A DNA stretch of 18,842 nt from Chloroflexota bacterium. Its GTDB lineage: Bacteria > Chloroflexota > Dehalococcoidia > SM23-28-2 > RBG-16-64-32. Positions within the stretch are counted from its first letter, which is position 1; the number at the start of each line of letters is the position of its first letter. The DNA lies in contig JADFRV010000026.1 in the NCBI GenBank assembly GCA_022561095.1, positions 1 through 18,842 of the forward strand, given 5' to 3'. A model generated the notes under the pieces. That model did no database searches. It saw nothing but the letters and a program-made list of their open reading frames with translations, and was not told the origin of the DNA. The translations under genes and the position numbers were made by a program. Of the stretch, positions 5,323 to 13,055 are shown piece by piece.

Positions 5323-8300
5323 CTAGCTCCGGCGGAGCACCGCCAGCGTTAGCGGCTCGCCATCCAGCTTCTGCGCCTCGGTCTGGGCCCCGGCGCCTGT
5401 CGGGGGCGCGCCCTCCACCAGCTCCTCCGACAGCGTCTCTTGGCGCACGTAGTCGCCGTGCCGCGCTAGCACGCGCGACAGCCAGTCCGGCCCGGCGAGG
5501 TAAGTCGTGATGTGATCCGAGATCTCGAACCCGGCGGCCCGGCGCAGGCTCTGGATGCGGTGCACCAGCTCCCGCGCCAGCCCCTCCTCCGCCAGCTCCG
5601 GCGTCACCGCCGTGTCCAGGCCAACCGCGTAACCCGCCTCGTCCTCGGCCACGGTGAGGCCGTCCAGCGCCCCATCGACCTCTGCCAGCTCCAGCGCCTT
5701 CACGTTCAGCTCCTCGATAACCTGCGACTCAAGCCGCTTCAGCCCCTCCCCCTCGGACGCCGCGCGCGCCTTCACGACAACCCTCGATAACGGCTGACGC
5801 ACCTTGATCCCCGCCTTGCTCCGCGCCGCCCTTCCCAGGCTGACCACCCGCATGATCAGACGTGTCTCGTCCATCAGCCGCTGGTCCACCTGCGTGGGGT
5901 CGCTCTCTGGCCACTCTGCCAGGTGCACGCTCTCCGGCGCCTCCTTGTCTACCTCCCGGACAAGGTTCTGGTACATCTCCTCCGCCACAAACGGCGTGAA
6001 GGGCGCCATCAGCTTGCACAGCGTCACCAGGCAGACGTGCAGCGTGTGATAAGCAGCCAGCTTGTCGGCGTCGCTCTCGGACTTCCAGAAGCGCCGGCGG
6101 CTGCGACGCACGTACCAGTTGGAGAGATCCCCTACAAACGACTGTATCGCCCGGCCGGCGCTCGTGGGATCGTACTCCTCCAGCTGCGCGGTCACGCGAC
6201 GCACCAGCGTGTGCAGCTCCGACAGCACCCAGCGGTCCAGCTCCGAACGCTCCCCCTGCACCGCCTGCGTCGGGTCGAAGCGGTCGATGTTGGCGTAGGT
6301 CACGAAGAAGCTGTAGGTGTTCCACAGGGTGAGGAGGAACCGACGCAGAGACTCCGCCACAAGGTTCGAGGAGAAGCGGCGCGCCTCGCCCGGGCGGGTG
6401 GCCGTGAACAGGTACCAGCGCAGGGCGTCGGCGCCGTGGCGGTCCAGCACCTCCATCGGCTCAACCACGTTGCCCAGGGACTTGCTCATCTTGCGGCCCT
6501 TGTCGTCCTGAATATGGCCCAAGCAGATGACGTTGCGGAAGCAGAGGCTTCCCGGCACCGCGCCGGCGGCGTGCAGCAGCGCCGCCTCCGCGTGCAGCGT
6601 ATAGAACCAGCCGCGCGTCTGGTCCACCGCCTCGCAGATGAAGTCGGCGGGGAAGCTGCGCCGGAAGGTGTCCTGGTTCTCGAAGGGGTAGTGCCACTGG
6701 GCATAGGGCATGGCGCCGGAGTCGAACCAGCCGTCCATCACCTCGGGAAGCCGCCGCATTGAGCCGCCGCAGTCGCACTTCAGCTCGACGCGATCGATGT
6801 AGGGGCGATGCATGTCCTCCAGAGCGTCGACGGCAGCGGGGTCGGCGGCGCTGGAGCGCAACTCCTCCCGCGAGCCGATGCAGCGCTGGACGCCGCAGGC
6901 GTCGCACTGCCAGATGGGCAGAGGCGTACCCCAGTAGCGCTCGCGGCTGAGGGCCCAGTCCACGTTGTTGTTCAGCCAATCGCCGAAGCGTCCGCGCTTG
7001 ATGTGGCCCGGATACCAGTTGACCCGCTCGTTCCCCTCAATGAGGCTGTCCTTCACCGCGGTCGTCCGGATGTACCAGGTGGGCTTGGCGTAGTAGAGGA
7101 GAGGCGTGCCACAGCGCCAGCAGAAGGGATAGGTGTGACGGATGACGTCTCGCCTGAGCAGCAGCCCGCGCTCTGCCAGCTCGTCCATTATCGGTTCGTC
7201 AGCGTCCTTGACGAACTGACCCGGCCAAGGGCAGGCCTCCGGCAACTCGCCCCGCAGGTCTACCGGCTGGAGGAAGAGAAGACCCAGCTCTTTACCGATA
7301 TCGAAGTCCTCGCCGCCGAAGGCGGGAGCGATGTGAACCACACCGGTGCCGTCGCTCAGCGATACGAACTCCCCCGCGATCACGGTGTACGCCCTCTCCA
7401 CCGCCTGCCCATTCTCGACCGTAACCAAGCGGCCGTCCTGCCCCGGATCGAACCACATCGCCTGCACGCCCCAGGCCGTCGGGTCGTACAATGACTCGTA
7501 GCGCAGGCCGACCAGCGCCTCGCCCAGAAAATCGCCCGCGACTAACTTCTCTCCACCCCCCGGACGTCCAGCCTGTTCTGCGAGTATCGCGATTCTATCT
7601 GCTCGCTTGGCATTCTTCATCCGTTCGGCGTCCTCAGCGTGCAGCACCTGGTTTAGACAGTTGCTTGCGACGATTATCCACTCGCCGTTGCGCTCGTATA
7701 TGAGGTAATTGGCCTCAGGCTTGACAGCGAGCGCCGTGTTTCCGGGGAGGGTCCATGGGGTAGTTGTCCAAGCCAAGATCGACACCGGCACGTCGCGGTT
7801 CAGTTGCGCACCGTTGAAGACCCTGCGGACCAACTCTTCCCGGGACTGTGGGGTGAGCTTGAACTTCACGTAGATGGAGGGGTCCGGCGTGTCCTCCCGA
7901 TACCCCAGCGCCACCTCCCCGTCCGACAACGAGGTGCCGCAGCGGGGGCAGTGGGGCGTGGAGCGATAGTCCAGGTATAGCAGCCCCTTGTCCCAGAGCT
8001 GCTTCACGATCCACCACACGCTTTCGATGTAATCGTTGTCGTAGGTGATGTACGGGTGCTCCATATCCAGCCAGAAGCCGATGCGCTCCGTCAGCGCCTC
8101 CCACTCCTTCACGTAGCGGAACACGCTCTCTCGGCAGCGGCGGTTGAACTCCTCCACCCCAAACTCCTCGATCTCCAGCTTGCTCTTGAGCCCCAGCTCT
8201 CGCTCTACCTCCAGCTCCACCGGCAGGCCGTGCGTGTCCCAGCCCGCCTTGCGGGGCACGCGGTAACCGCGCATCGTCTTGTAGCGGGGAAACAGATCCT

Positions 8301-8493
8301 TGAACACCCGCGAGAGGACGTGGTGAACGCCGGGCCGGGCGTTGGCCGTGGGCGGCCCCTCGTAGAAGACGTACAGCTTGTCTTCCGGGCGTCCTTCGAT
8401 GCTCTTACGAAATACGTCGCGCTCCTTCCAGAGCTGGAGGATGCGCTTCTCCATCTCCGGAAAGCTGGCTCTGCTATCGACCGGCTTGAACAT
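5323..8493 (-). CDS. ileS: Isoleucyl-tRNA synthetase
   Basis: A 1056-residue class I synthetase that charges tRNA-Ile with isoleucine. The HIGH region reads GPPTANARPGVHHVLSR (HIGH equivalent at about residues 54-59). This is followed by the characteristic RYKTMRGYRVPRKAGWDTHGLPVE segment around residues 70-93. KMSKS is intact at residues 668-672 (DKGRKMSKSLGN). The editing domain (AWTTTPWTLPGNTA) and Cys-pair motifs (CPRCG, CWRCG, CDACG) are present. The PPTANARPG form and length resemble the eukaryote-like/type 2 IleS group, some members of which tolerate mupirocin; that trait is inference. The ATG at 8493 follows GAGGGG closely. Expression is controlled by the T-box leader and promoter immediately upstream. 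Confidence 0.97.
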   Translation of the reverse strand: MFKPVDSRASFPEMEKRILQLWKERDVFRKSIEGRPEDKLYVFYEGPPTANARPGVHHVLSRVFKDLFPRYKTMRGYRVPRKAGWDTHGLPVELEVERELGLKSKLEIEEFGVEEFNRRCRESVFRYVKEWEALTERIGFWLDMEHPYITYDNDYIESVWWIVKQLWDKGLLYLDYRSTPHCPRCGTSLSDGEVALGYREDTPDPSIYVKFKLTPQSREELVRRVFNGAQLNRDVPVSILAWTTTPWTLPGNTALAVKPEANYLIYERNGEWIIVASNCLNQVLHAEDAERMKNAKRADRIAILAEQAGRPGGGEKLVAGDFLGEALVGLRYESLYDPTAWGVQAMWFDPGQDGRLVTVENGQAVERAYTVIAGEFVSLSDGTGVVHIAPAFGGEDFDIGKELGLLFLQPVDLRGELPEACPWPGQFVKDADEPIMDELAERGLLLRRDVIRHTYPFCWRCGTPLLYYAKPTWYIRTTAVKDSLIEGNERVNWYPGHIKRGRFGDWLNNNVDWALSRERYWGTPLPIWQCDACGVQRCIGSREELRSSAADPAAVDALEDMHRPYIDRVELKCDCGGSMRRLPEVMDGWFDSGAMPYAQWHYPFENQDTFRRSFPADFICEAVDQTRGWFYTLHAEAALLHAAGAVPGSLCFRNVICLGHIQDDKGRKMSKSLGNVVEPMEVLDRHGADALRWYLFTATRPGEARRFSSNLVAESLRRFLLTLWNTYSFFVTYANIDRFDPTQAVQGERSELDRWVLSELHTLVRRVTAQLEEYDPTSAGRAIQSFVGDLSNWYVRRSRRRFWKSESDADKLAAYHTLHVCLVTLCKLMAPFTPFVAEEMYQNLVREVDKEAPESVHLAEWPESDPTQVDQRLMDETRLIMRVVSLGRAARSKAGIKVRQPLSRVVVKARAASEGEGLKRLESQVIEELNVKALELAEVDGALDGLTVAEDEAGYAVGLDTAVTPELAEEGLARELVHRIQSLRRAAGFEISDHITTYLAGPDWLSRVLARHGDYVRQETLSEELVEGAPPTGAGAQTEAQKLDGEPLTLAVLRRS

Positions 8494-8513
8494 GTCCCCT
8501 CACTTCATCGCCA

Positions 8514-8851
8514 TAAATCAAGAGGCCCGTCCCCTGAGGGACGAGCCATGGGGCCCGCGGTACCACCCTGGTTCCCCGATGCGCATCGGGGCACTCGTTT
8601 CGGAGCACGTTCCCGCCCCTGGCGGCTGTTATGCCCCTGCCTTCGTTAACGGTGACCTCCGTCCGAGCCTACTGACCCCGCGCCCTGCTGGCGACCTGAA
8701 GGTCGCCTCTACGATAGGATTGAGGTGTTCGGTCGGCGGCTCGGGAGTGATTTTCGAACGCTGGTTCCGTATCCGCTTGCACCGATCCGGACTCGCTGTC
8801 CGGCCCGCGGCGCCCTACTCATCTCCGTCCTCGCCTTAATCTTCGGTTGTG
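8514..8851 (-). promoter_or_regulatory. T-box riboswitch leader of ileS, specifier AUC (Ile)
   Basis: Read on the minus strand, the region carries the T-box sequence AGGGTGGTACCGCG (plus 8556-8569), the most diagnostic motif of tRNA-sensing leaders. Upstream lie a stem I with AGTAG near its 5' base, an AGCGAG bulge and a GGTGCAAGC distal loop. A specifier segment CGAAAATCAC on the 3' side places AUC (Ile; plus 8749-8751) in the specifier position. Hairpins CCCCGATG/CATCGGGG (8575-8592, directly before the T-box) and GGCGACC/GGTCGCC (8690-8707) are further stems. Uncharged tRNA-Ile should stabilise the antiterminator and switch on ileS. The window shows no other gene in the regulated unit before ileS. 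Confidence 0.92.
8515..8547 (-). terminator. T-box-controlled intrinsic terminator before ileS
   Basis: On the minus strand GGCTCGTCCC (plus 8538-8547) pairs over ten base pairs, including one G-U, with GGGACGGGCC (plus 8524-8533) across a TCAG loop. It is followed by a weak T-rich stretch ending at 8515. Its 5' arm begins just after the T-box sequence, the usual arrangement of mutually exclusive antiterminator and terminator. Confidence 0.75.
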
Positions 8852-8857
8852 AGGCTT

Positions 8858-8886
8858 AGTGTAGCGAGAGAGCGTTATCGCGTCAA
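8858..8886 (-). promoter_or_regulatory. Promoter of the ileS T-box transcript
   Basis: On the minus strand TTGACG (plus 8881-8886) and TACACT (plus 8858-8863) are 17 bases apart, an ideal spacing. Transcription would start near 8851, giving an ileS leader of about 358 bases. The -35 begins 10 bases past the stop of the zinc-ribbon gene. Confidence 0.65.
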
Positions 8887-8896
8887 ACGCAGTAGC

Positions 8897-9280
8897 CTAG
8901 GGCGAGCGCTGAACCCTGCCGGAACCGGCCTCCCGCTGGCTCTCGGACTGGCGGATGTTGCTAAAGCAGTCGGAGCAGTACACTGGCCGATCCCCCTTGG
9001 GGAGGAAGGGCACCTCCGTCATCTGGTTACATTCGGCGCAGACTGCCGGATGCATCTGCCGCGGCGTCCGTCCGCCGAAGCTGGCGAACGGCCCGTAGTG
9101 GACGTAACCGTCGCCGAACGGGGAGCCGGAGCCCCCCGCCTTGCGGGCGCTGCGACAGCTAGGGCAGCGCCCGGGCTCGTTCATGAGGCCGCGGCTGGCG
9201 TAGAACGCCTGCTCACCTGCCGTAAACGTGAAACTGGTGCCGCAATCGCGGCAGACTAGCGCCTTGTCTACGTGGGTCAC
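8897..9280 (-). CDS. Double zinc-ribbon protein (CxxC...CxxC family)
   Basis: A 127-residue small cytoplasmic protein with GTG start at 9280, seven bases after AGGAG. Two zinc-binding modules are visible. The first uses Cys10/Cys13 (CRDCGTSFTFTAGEQAFYASRGL) and Cys39/Cys42 (CPSC), the pattern of the 'probable zinc-ribbon' zf-trcl family. The second uses Cys81/Cys84 (CAEC) and Cys102/Cys105 in VPFLPKGDRPVYCSDCF, the CxxC-x17-CxxC domain. A glycine-rich linker joins them. The combination is common in environmental Chloroflexota and Patescibacteria, with no known reaction; nucleic-acid or protein binding is a guess. It is monocistronic by appearance, with its own promoter at 9349-9377. Confidence 0.85.
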   Translation of the reverse strand: MTHVDKALVCRDCGTSFTFTAGEQAFYASRGLMNEPGRCPSCRSARKAGGSGSPFGDGYVHYGPFASFGGRTPRQMHPAVCAECNQMTEVPFLPKGDRPVYCSDCFSNIRQSESQREAGSGRVQRSP

Positions 9281-9348
9281 GGGCGATCTCCTATCGGCTA
9301 GGCGACAATAGTGGCTGGCTTACCGAAAAGAGGTGACGAGGTGGACGC

Positions 9349-9377
9349 ATTATAGAAGGTAATGTCAAGAAAATCAA
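9349..9377 (-). promoter_or_regulatory. Promoter of the zinc-ribbon gene
   Basis: On the minus strand TTGATT (plus 9372-9377), a 17-base spacer and a perfect TATAAT (plus 9349-9354). It lies at the edge of the most AT-rich stretch of the window (about 9350-9425). The leader to the GTG at 9280 would be about 60 bases. Confidence 0.6.
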
Positions 9378-9485
9378 TGATAAATTATTGCTTTCCTTAA
9401 TTATTCACGTGAAGAATGTGGTCCCATCCCCTCCAGCCGAAAATTGGCCCACCTATTCCGGCGTTCGCGCCCTGCAGCGGCAGGC

Positions 9486-9515
9486 TGGACAAACTTAGAC
9501 CCCGACCCGTATCAT
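9486..9515 (+). promoter_or_regulatory. Possible promoter of rpsT
   Basis: TGGACA (9486-9491) and TATCAT (9510-9515) are 18 bases apart on the plus strand. Transcription would start near 9522, just upstream of AAGGAGGAG and the TTG start at 9546. Confidence 0.45.
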
Positions 9516-9545
9516 GAATCTGCCCACTACTGCCAAGGAGGAGAA

Positions 9546-9905
9546 TTGGCTACTCGATCCGCCGCAAAAGCCCACCGTCAGTCCCTGAAGCACCGCCTGC
9601 GCAACCGTATGGTGCGCAGCGCCAGCAGGACAATCGTCAAGAAGGCCGAGGCCGCCATCGCCGCCGGCGACCCTGAGGCCGCCCGCCTGGCCGTCCGCGC
9701 CGCGCTAAGCAACCTGGACCGGGCCGACAAGAAAGGCGTGATTCACGCCAACGCCGCCGCGCGACGTAAGTCACGCCTGGTGCTGAAGTACAACGCCGCC
9801 GTCGCCGCCGTTCAGGCCTCCCCGGCAGAGGCCGAGAAACCGAAGCGGCGCCAGACGAAGACTGCCAAGCCCAAGGCCAGCAGGGCGAAGAAGGCCAAAA
9901 AGTAG
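9546..9905 (+). CDS. rpsT: Small ribosomal subunit protein S20 with basic C-terminal extension
   Basis: A 119-residue S20, a primary 16S rRNA-binding protein. The TTG at 9546 is chosen because AAGGAGGAG ends just before it and the product then starts MATRSAAKAHRQS, the normal S20 N-terminus; upstream in-frame codons lack similarity. The helical bundle includes RLRNRMVRSASRTIVKKAE and KKGVIHANAAARRKSRL, the conserved rRNA-contacting segments. Typical S20 is 85-95 residues; here about 28 extra residues (after VQASPAEAE) form a Lys/Arg/Ala-rich tail. The tail is probably disordered and rRNA-binding. No clear terminator is visible in the 186 bases to the next gene. Confidence 0.95.
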   Translation: MATRSAAKAHRQSLKHRLRNRMVRSASRTIVKKAEAAIAAGDPEAARLAVRAALSNLDRADKKGVIHANAAARRKSRLVLKYNAAVAAVQASPAEAEKPKRRQTKTAKPKASRAKKAKK

Positions 9906-10091
9906 TCGCACGCTCCCCGTGCCGCCGTTGGCGAAGCCGATTCATGGTCGCCTCCGCTGAAGTAGACTCCATCCGCGCTGATACCCCTGCCACAGCCTCT
10001 CCGTCCTACCTCAATACGGTTGACATGGTCCTTTCGCCCTCGCAACTACCGCGACCGCCAGCCGCGCCCCTTAGAATGTCATGACAGCGCT

Positions 10092-11120
10092 GTGAAGGCC
10101 TGCGTCTTCTACGGCCCCGGCGACGTCCGCGTGGAGTCGGTAACCGAGCCCCAGCCCGGCCCCGGCGAGTTGCTCCTGCGCATGGAAGCGACCGGCCTCT
10201 GCCAATCCGATATCCGCGTCTACAAGGGAGAGAAGAAGGCCAAGATCGGCGTCATACCCGGCCACGAGAACGTCGGCGTCATCGCCGAGCTCGGCGAAGG
10301 CGTCGAGGGCCTGGCGAAGGGGCAGCGCGTGGCTCTCTGCCCGATCATCGCCTGTGGCCGCTGCTTCTACTGCCTGCGCGGTCTGCGTAACCGCTGCTTG
10401 AAGCGCACCACCCTGGGTTACGATGAGAACGGTGGCCTGGCCGAGCTGCTTCTTGTACCCGCCTCCATCGTTTCCCTCGGTCACGTGTTTCCAGTGCCGG
10501 AGGGGCTGCCTTCGGACGTAGCCACCCTCACGGAGCCGCTGGCCTGCGTCCTCAATTCGCTGGAGGCGTGCCGCCTGCCGCCGGGAGGATCGCTCCTCCT
10601 GCTGGGCGCCGGCCCCATGGGCCTCCTCCACCTGATGCTGGCCCGTGCCCTGGGCGCCGCCACGGTCATCGTCAGTGAGGTGAACCAAGGTCGTCTCCAA
10701 CAAGCCAAACTGTTCGGCGCCAGCCTCACCCTCGACCCCGCGCGGGACGACATCCAGAGCGCTGTGCTGGAGGCCAGCGACGGTCTGGGAGTGGACGCCG
10801 TCGTCGTTACTACGGGCGTGCCGGCGCTGGTGGAGCCCGCCCTGGCCGCGGTGCGGCGTCAGGGGACGGTCAACCTGTTCGGCGGGTTCCCGCCCAACAG
10901 CACCGTCGCCCTGGACCCCAACGTCGTCCACTACAGCGAGATCAACATCACCGGCAGCCAGAACGCCACGCCGGATCAGTACCGGCGCGCCCTCCAGCTG
11001 CTCACCGTCATCCCCCAGGCGGCGCAGGTAAACACCCACCGTTTCCCGATTGAAGAAGGGACAAAAGCCTACGAATCGCGTCTGGGTATGGACGGACTGA
11101 AGTCTTTGGTGATATTCTAG
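10092..11120 (+). CDS. Zinc-dependent medium-chain alcohol/polyol dehydrogenase
   Basis: A 342-residue medium-chain dehydrogenase of the sorbitol/threonine dehydrogenase type, oxidising an unknown alcohol or polyol with NAD(P). The start is placed at GTG 10092 (VKACVFYGPGDVRVE), because the upstream in-frame 24 codons are Arg/Pro-rich and unlike the family. Catalytic zinc ligands are Cys37 (GLCQSD), His58-Glu59 (GHENVG) and the Glu in TEPLACVLN. The structural zinc site is complete: Cys88, Cys91, Cys94 and Cys102. The Rossmann motif is LGAGPMGLLH. No Shine-Dalgarno is evident; TAGAAT at 10074-10079 might be a -10 giving a very short leader. The SCP2-domain gene follows 47 bases later and may be co-transcribed. 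Confidence 0.9.
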   Translation: MKACVFYGPGDVRVESVTEPQPGPGELLLRMEATGLCQSDIRVYKGEKKAKIGVIPGHENVGVIAELGEGVEGLAKGQRVALCPIIACGRCFYCLRGLRNRCLKRTTLGYDENGGLAELLLVPASIVSLGHVFPVPEGLPSDVATLTEPLACVLNSLEACRLPPGGSLLLLGAGPMGLLHLMLARALGAATVIVSEVNQGRLQQAKLFGASLTLDPARDDIQSAVLEASDGLGVDAVVVTTGVPALVEPALAAVRRQGTVNLFGGFPPNSTVALDPNVVHYSEINITGSQNATPDQYRRALQLLTVIPQAAQVNTHRFPIEEGTKAYESRLGMDGLKSLVIF

Positions 11121-11167
11121 TGCGGGTTTTGCTCTAGCTTAGCAAACGCTAGAAGAAGGAGGTCCGA

Positions 11168-11512
11168 ATGGTCCAAGAGCAGGAACTGCCCAACACCATC
11201 AGGGAGGCTATGGAGCGCACGCCCGTCGCCTTCCAGCCCGACAAGGCCGCCGGGGTGACCGCCACGATTCAGTACAAGTTCACCGGCGATGAGCCCGGCA
11301 ACTGGATCGTCAAGGTCGCCGACGGCAAGTGCACCGTCGAGGAGGGGGAGACGGACGACGCCACCGTCACCATCAACTCCGCGTCCGACATCTGGCTGAA
11401 GATCCTCCGCCGCGAGCTGGACGGCGCTACCGCCTTCATGAGCGGCCAGTTCACCTTTACCGGTGACATGGGCGTCCTCATGCAGATGGGGAGCTGGTTC
11501 GGCCAGGCCTAA
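11168..11512 (+). CDS. SCP2 sterol-binding domain protein
   Basis: A 114-residue single-domain protein with ATG 11168 preceded by AAGGAGG at 11157-11163. The pattern MERTPVAFQPDKAAGVTATIQYKF...GDEPGNWIVKVADGKCTVEEGE, then DATVTINSASDIWLKILRRELDGATAFMSGQFTFTGDMGVLMQM matches the SCP-2 sterol transfer family across its full length. The fold is a small lipid-binding tunnel. Bacterial members bind fatty acyl or other hydrophobic ligands; the ligand here is unknown. It follows the dehydrogenase closely and may act on the same hydrophobic substrate, which is inference. The next gene is convergent, 62 bases away, with no strong terminator between. Confidence 0.9.
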   Translation: MVQEQELPNTIREAMERTPVAFQPDKAAGVTATIQYKFTGDEPGNWIVKVADGKCTVEEGETDDATVTINSASDIWLKILRRELDGATAFMSGQFTFTGDMGVLMQMGSWFGQA

Positions 11513-11574
11513 GCCGCAGACCGGCGCTAAGCGCGCGAAAAACAGAATACTGAGAAGCTGGCGCTGTAACTGAG

Positions 11575-12987
11575 CTAGTTCCCCGTCGGGAGGACGGCCG
11601 TCGTTAGGCGGGCGTCGGAGCCGAGGACCACGACGATATCGCCTGTGGACCCGGTGAAGCCGGCGGCGGCGGGATCGGAAATATCGACGATCCTGTCGCC
11701 GGGGAGGTTCAGCCACTCCGCCAGCTTCTGCGCTGTGTACTCCTTACCGCTCAGGTCCACTATCAGCGTCCGACTTCGGACGGCGACAGCATCGGTCAGC
11801 AGCAGGTCCTGTTCGGAGATGCCCCGCCTTCGTAGAAGGCTGGCGAACTCCTCGTCTAGGCCCTGCTGGCCGGTCCCGTTCTGGAGCTCAACCAGCGCCC
11901 CCTCCGCCTGGATCTTCCCGTCCGCGAACACCTGCGCCTTCAGCTCCTCCACCTTGTCCCAATCGGCAAGCAAGACGGCGCCCGAGCAGCCGCTCCCGCA
12001 GGGATAAGTGGCGCTGGCCAGAGAGATCATTCGGATGTTGTCGCTGCCCACCTGCTGCGCCAGCTTCGCCAGCCCCGGGACGCGCAGATCGCTGATGTCT
12101 GATTGCACAGCGCTCTTGAATTTGCCGTAGAGGTCCAGGGCCTTAGCTGGATCAAAGAGCAGATCCAGGCTGAAGGCCTTGTCAGCCGTTGCCTGGATCA
12201 CCAACTGTTGCCGCTCTATACGCTTGAAGTCGTTGGAGCCCTTGCGAATGCGGGCGTAGGCCAGAGCCCTCTGCCCATCCATGTGCTCCGGACCCGGAAG
12301 GAACTCTACGGCGTAGCCGCCAGACCCTTGGTATTCCGTGTAATCGAAATCGGCCACGTACTCCGGCACGTCTATGTCAACGCCCCCAACCTCGTCCACC
12401 AGATCGATAAAGTCCCCGAAGTCCAGGATCACGTAGTTATCGATGGGGATACCGAAATTATGCTCGATGGTGTCCTTGACCAGGCCTGTTCCCCCTCCGT
12501 CGTACCCGTCGTAGACGAATTCGCCCGTCTCCCAAACAACGTTAATACGATCCATATAGTAGCCGCCTGAGCCGTTCGGTATCTCCACCAGCAGATCGCG
12601 GGGAATTGAGAACACGCCGGCCGTCTTGCTGAACGGATCGATGGTGAGGACGAACACGGAGTCCGTGCGGGCCGCCGTGTGCTCCGGTACGCCCAGCCGG
12701 CGGTCCAGACCGAGGAATACGATGTTGATCCGTTGGTTGATATCGGCCACCTCAGGGTTCTCGCCGCTGTCCACCCCGGGGAGGTCAATCCCAATCTTGA
12801 ACTCGTTGCCGGGGAGAAAGATATCGTCGGCGATGGTCACTACGATGAGGAGGACGTAGAAGGCGGCGACGGCGAAGACGGCGATGCCGAAGATAAGGAA
12901 GGGGTTGAAGCGCCGGCCTTTACGCGCCTCAGACTCTTCCCCGCCCGGACGCGGCGGCCGCTCAAAGGACTGGCGATCCCGGCTCAC
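11575..12987 (-). CDS. LytR-CpsA-Psr (LCP) family protein with LytR_C domain
   Basis: A 470-residue protein with GTG start at 12987. It has a basic cytoplasmic N-terminus, one transmembrane helix at residues 30-52 and a large extracytoplasmic part. The LCP domain (about 86-290) shows INIVFLGLDRR, TDSVFVLTIDP, GVFSIPRDLLVEIP (with the catalytic-site arginine), INVVWETG and MDGQRALAYARIRKGSNDFKRIERQQ. These are hallmark motifs of enzymes that move undecaprenyl-linked glycopolymers onto peptidoglycan. A C-terminal LytR_C domain (about 375-462, LVELQNGTGQQGL...) follows. A Cys pair (YPCGSGC) is near residue 340. The gene lies 68 bases after alr on the same strand, a coherent cell-wall pairing. 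The SD (AGGGGAG) is about ten bases from the GTG. Confidence 0.93.
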   Translation of the reverse strand: MSRDRQSFERPPRPGGEESEARKGRRFNPFLIFGIAVFAVAAFYVLLIVVTIADDIFLPGNEFKIGIDLPGVDSGENPEVADINQRINIVFLGLDRRLGVPEHTAARTDSVFVLTIDPFSKTAGVFSIPRDLLVEIPNGSGGYYMDRINVVWETGEFVYDGYDGGGTGLVKDTIEHNFGIPIDNYVILDFGDFIDLVDEVGGVDIDVPEYVADFDYTEYQGSGGYAVEFLPGPEHMDGQRALAYARIRKGSNDFKRIERQQLVIQATADKAFSLDLLFDPAKALDLYGKFKSAVQSDISDLRVPGLAKLAQQVGSDNIRMISLASATYPCGSGCSGAVLLADWDKVEELKAQVFADGKIQAEGALVELQNGTGQQGLDEEFASLLRRRGISEQDLLLTDAVAVRSRTLIVDLSGKEYTAQKLAEWLNLPGDRIVDISDPAAAGFTGSTGDIVVVLGSDARLTTAVLPTGN

Positions 12988-13055
12988 TGCGCAGTTACTC
13001 CCCTCACTGCCACTCTAGGAGGCTTCATATTTCTGCGGTCAATACCTGCCGGCGG

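Noticed and set aside
5923..6762. 279-codon plus-strand ORF antisense to ileS
   Set aside because: ileS is conserved across this region; the antisense frame is His/Arg/Val-rich with no motif, as expected from high-GC codon shadowing.
8575..8592. Perfect palindrome CCCCGATGCGCATCGGGG as an operator or repeat
   Set aside because: It sits directly before the T-box sequence and is explained as a stem of the riboswitch leader.
10020..10048. TTGACA at 10020-10025 as a promoter for the dehydrogenase
   Set aside because: No acceptable -10 lies 16-19 bases downstream.
10071..11039. 322-codon minus-strand ORF over the dehydrogenase
   Set aside because: The plus strand holds a complete zinc-binding dehydrogenase; the antisense product is low-complexity without family signature.
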